Below, in pieces: positions 8,143 to 9,160 of a stretch of 9,160 nt of DNA (within the stretch, counting starts at the first letter, position 1; each line of letters begins with the position of its first letter). The stretch spans positions 1 to 9,160 of the forward strand of contig SLNU01000320.1 in NCBI GenBank assembly GCA_007132865.1. Direction: 5' to 3'. The DNA is from Bacteroidales bacterium (lineage in GTDB: Bacteria > Bacteroidota > Bacteroidia > Bacteroidales > UBA7960). The notes under the pieces are model-generated. The model made no database searches. It was not told the DNA's origin and was given only the letters and a program-made list of their open reading frames with translations. Position numbers and translations under genes: made by a program.

Positions 8143-8916
8143 TTAAAATGATTGAATGATCTTGATAAAATCCTCTGCTTTCAGGGAGGCCCCGCCGATC
8201 AGTCCGCCATCGACATCCTGTCTGGAAAACAGCTCCCGGGCATTTTGGGCATTGCAGCTTCCGCCGTAGAGGATGGAGAGATTCTCCGAAACTCCGGCCC
8301 CGTATTTCTCTGCCAGCAACTTTCTGATAAAGGCATGCACCTCCTGTGCCTGGTCTGGACTGGCCGTTACCCCGGTCCCGATTGCCCAAACCGGCTCATA
8401 GGCAATGACAGTCTTCAGAATCTGTTTCTCATCCAGCCAAAAGAGGCCATTCACCAGTTGGGATTTAATCACCTCAAAATGGTTTCCGGCCTCCCGCTCC
8501 TGCAGCATTTCCCCACAACAGAATACAGGCGTCAGTCCTTGCGCGAGTGACCGTTCCACCTTTTTGGCCAGCATTTGGTCATCCTCTCCGAAATAAGCCC
8601 TCCGCTCAGAATGTCCGACAAGCACATGGGTTACGCCCAGCGAAGCCAGCATTCCTGCCGACACCTCACCAGTGAAGGCACCTTTCTCCTCCTGGTGGCA
8701 GTTCTGCGCCCCTGCAGAGACACCCTGATGGTCCGCACATACCCTGACCACCGGTGGCAGAAACACATAAGGGGGGAAAAGCACCACCTCCGGCACCTGG
8801 GATGTGCCACCTTGATCTTCCCGGTTTAGAAGCTCGCATACACCTGAGGCCAGCTTCTTGGCGCCATCCAGGTCTGTATTCATTTTCCAGTTTCCGGCAA
8901 CGATTTTTTTTCTCAT
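8143..8916 (-). CDS. tpiA: Triose-phosphate isomerase TpiA
   Basis: TpiA interconverts dihydroxyacetone phosphate and glyceraldehyde-3-phosphate in glycolysis and gluconeogenesis, as a cytoplasmic dimeric TIM barrel. The protein has 257 residues, normal for bacterial enzymes. The N-terminal AGNWKMN at residues 7-13 supplies N9 and K11. The catalytic histidine is H102 in LVGHSERR, and the general base is E174 in AYEPVWAIGTG, which also begins the mobile loop. The phosphate-binding stretch LYGGSCNAQNA and the final GLIGGASLK match the family. The ATG at 8916 directly precedes RKKIVAGNWKMN, so the start is secure. There is no Shine-Dalgarno sequence; instead an A-rich leader precedes the ATG. 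It is the first gene of the tpiA-prmA-plsY cluster. The upstream gene is an ABC permease 110 bases away. Confidence 0.98.
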   Translation of the reverse strand: MRKKIVAGNWKMNTDLDGAKKLASGVCELLNREDQGGTSQVPEVVLFPPYVFLPPVVRVCADHQGVSAGAQNCHQEEKGAFTGEVSAGMLASLGVTHVLVGHSERRAYFGEDDQMLAKKVERSLAQGLTPVFCCGEMLQEREAGNHFEVIKSQLVNGLFWLDEKQILKTVIAYEPVWAIGTGVTASPDQAQEVHAFIRKLLAEKYGAGVSENLSILYGGSCNAQNARELFSRQDVDGGLIGGASLKAEDFIKIIQSF

Positions 8917-8940
8917 TTTATTCTTTTTAATTTTTCAGGT
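8917..8940 (-). promoter_or_regulatory. A-rich translation leader of tpiA
   Basis: The mRNA-sense strand just before the tpiA ATG is almost only A and U (AAAAATTAAAAAGAATAAA). Bacteroidota mRNAs usually lack Shine-Dalgarno pairing, and unstructured A-rich leaders favour initiation. This leader therefore fits a highly expressed glycolytic gene. No TAnnTTTG box is seen in the 110-base gap, so the promoter of tpiA is unclear. Confidence 0.45.
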
Positions 8941-8963
8941 TTATTGTTGTTTTTATTGTCGGA

Positions 8964-8991
8964 TGCAGGTTTTCCCGGACGCCCGCCTGCA
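8964..8991 (-). other. Possible stem-loop upstream of tpiA
   Basis: The arms TGCAGG (8964-8969) and CCTGCA (8986-8991) can pair. A short inner G+C-rich helix between CGG and CCG could extend the stem, with mismatches. On the minus strand it is followed by an A-rich, not U-rich, sequence, so it is not a canonical intrinsic terminator. It could be a transcript-end or leader structure between the ABC permease gene and tpiA, or chance. Confidence 0.3.
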
Positions 8992-9026
8992 AGCATAGCA
9001 TGCCCCATACGGGATGCCTATAGCCT

Positions 9027-9160
9027 TTATGTGAGACGCACCCTGGGATCCAGGTAGCCATACACAATATCCACGCATATGTTCAGCAGCACCAGCATGA
9101 CCGATATCAGCAGTACGGCGCCCATGAGCACCGGGAAGTCATAATATTCAAGCGCTTCCA
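9027..9160 (-). CDS. C-terminal end of an oligopeptide/dipeptide ABC transporter permease (OppB/DppB-like)
   Basis: Only the last 43 codons and the TAA stop (9027-9029) are in the window; the gene continues past the right edge. The visible protein reads EALEYYDFPVLMG, then a hydrophobic helix (AVLLISVMLVLLNICVDIVYG), then the end YLDPRVRLT. A D[YF]PV[IL]MG segment before a final helix, closed by [YL]xDPR[IV]R, is the usual C-terminus of OppB/DppB inner-membrane permeases, which import peptides or nickel with OppC/D/F-type partners. Those partners are not visible here. The gene is followed by a 110-base spacer without a clear terminator, so read-through into tpiA is possible. Confidence 0.75.
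   Translation of the reverse strand, partial: EALEYYDFPVLMGAVLLISVMLVLLNICVDIVYGYLDPRVRLT

Noticed and set aside
9000..9026. GCATCCC/GGG(GC)ATGC imperfect hairpin after the ABC permease stop
   Set aside because: It has a bulge, a short stem and no following U tract on the transcribed strand, so it is too weak to call a terminator.

Overview
The window looks like chromosomal housekeeping DNA from a Bacteroidota member, probably class Bacteroidia. The reasons are the two TAnnTTTG-type -7 promoter boxes, the absence of Shine-Dalgarno sequences, the A-rich start leader of tpiA, the paired NfeD-FloA genes and a large VWA membrane protein of Bacteroidota type. G+C looks moderate to high by eye. 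Every gene lies on the minus strand, so transcription runs from high to low coordinates. Eight genes are complete and two are cut by the window edges. I found no RNA gene, insertion sequence, prophage or CRISPR array.

In transcription order, the right edge holds the last 43 residues of an oligopeptide/dipeptide ABC transporter permease (9027-9160). A 110-base spacer follows, with an imperfect hairpin and an A-rich leader. A tight cluster comes next: tpiA (triose-phosphate isomerase), prmA (ribosomal protein L11 methyltransferase) and plsY (acyl-phosphate:glycerol-3-phosphate acyltransferase), with gaps of only 10 and 8 bases. A promoter-like box at 6598-6605 begins a two-gene membrane-organisation operon, nfeD-floA. 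It ends at a perfect 12-bp hairpin (5021-5052).

Just past that hairpin a second promoter-like box (4992-4999) lies four bases before the start codon of a 694-residue VWA-domain membrane protein, which suggests a leaderless mRNA. An M48 CAAX-protease-like membrane peptidase follows. Between it and rarA (AAA+ replication-fork ATPase) lies a 66-bp array of eleven 6-bp repeats, which covers the peptidase stop codon and nearly all of the intergenic space. At the left edge the first 82 residues of a probable polytopic glycosyltransferase-like membrane protein follow rarA after 8 bases.

Much of the window concerns the membrane (PlsY, NfeD, FloA, the VWA protein, the M48 peptidase, the edge genes), with central metabolism, translation and replication genes between. 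I see no new multi-gene system. The points most worth a second look are the hexanucleotide array, the uncharacterised VWA protein with its intact metal site, and the compact terminator/leaderless-promoter junction.
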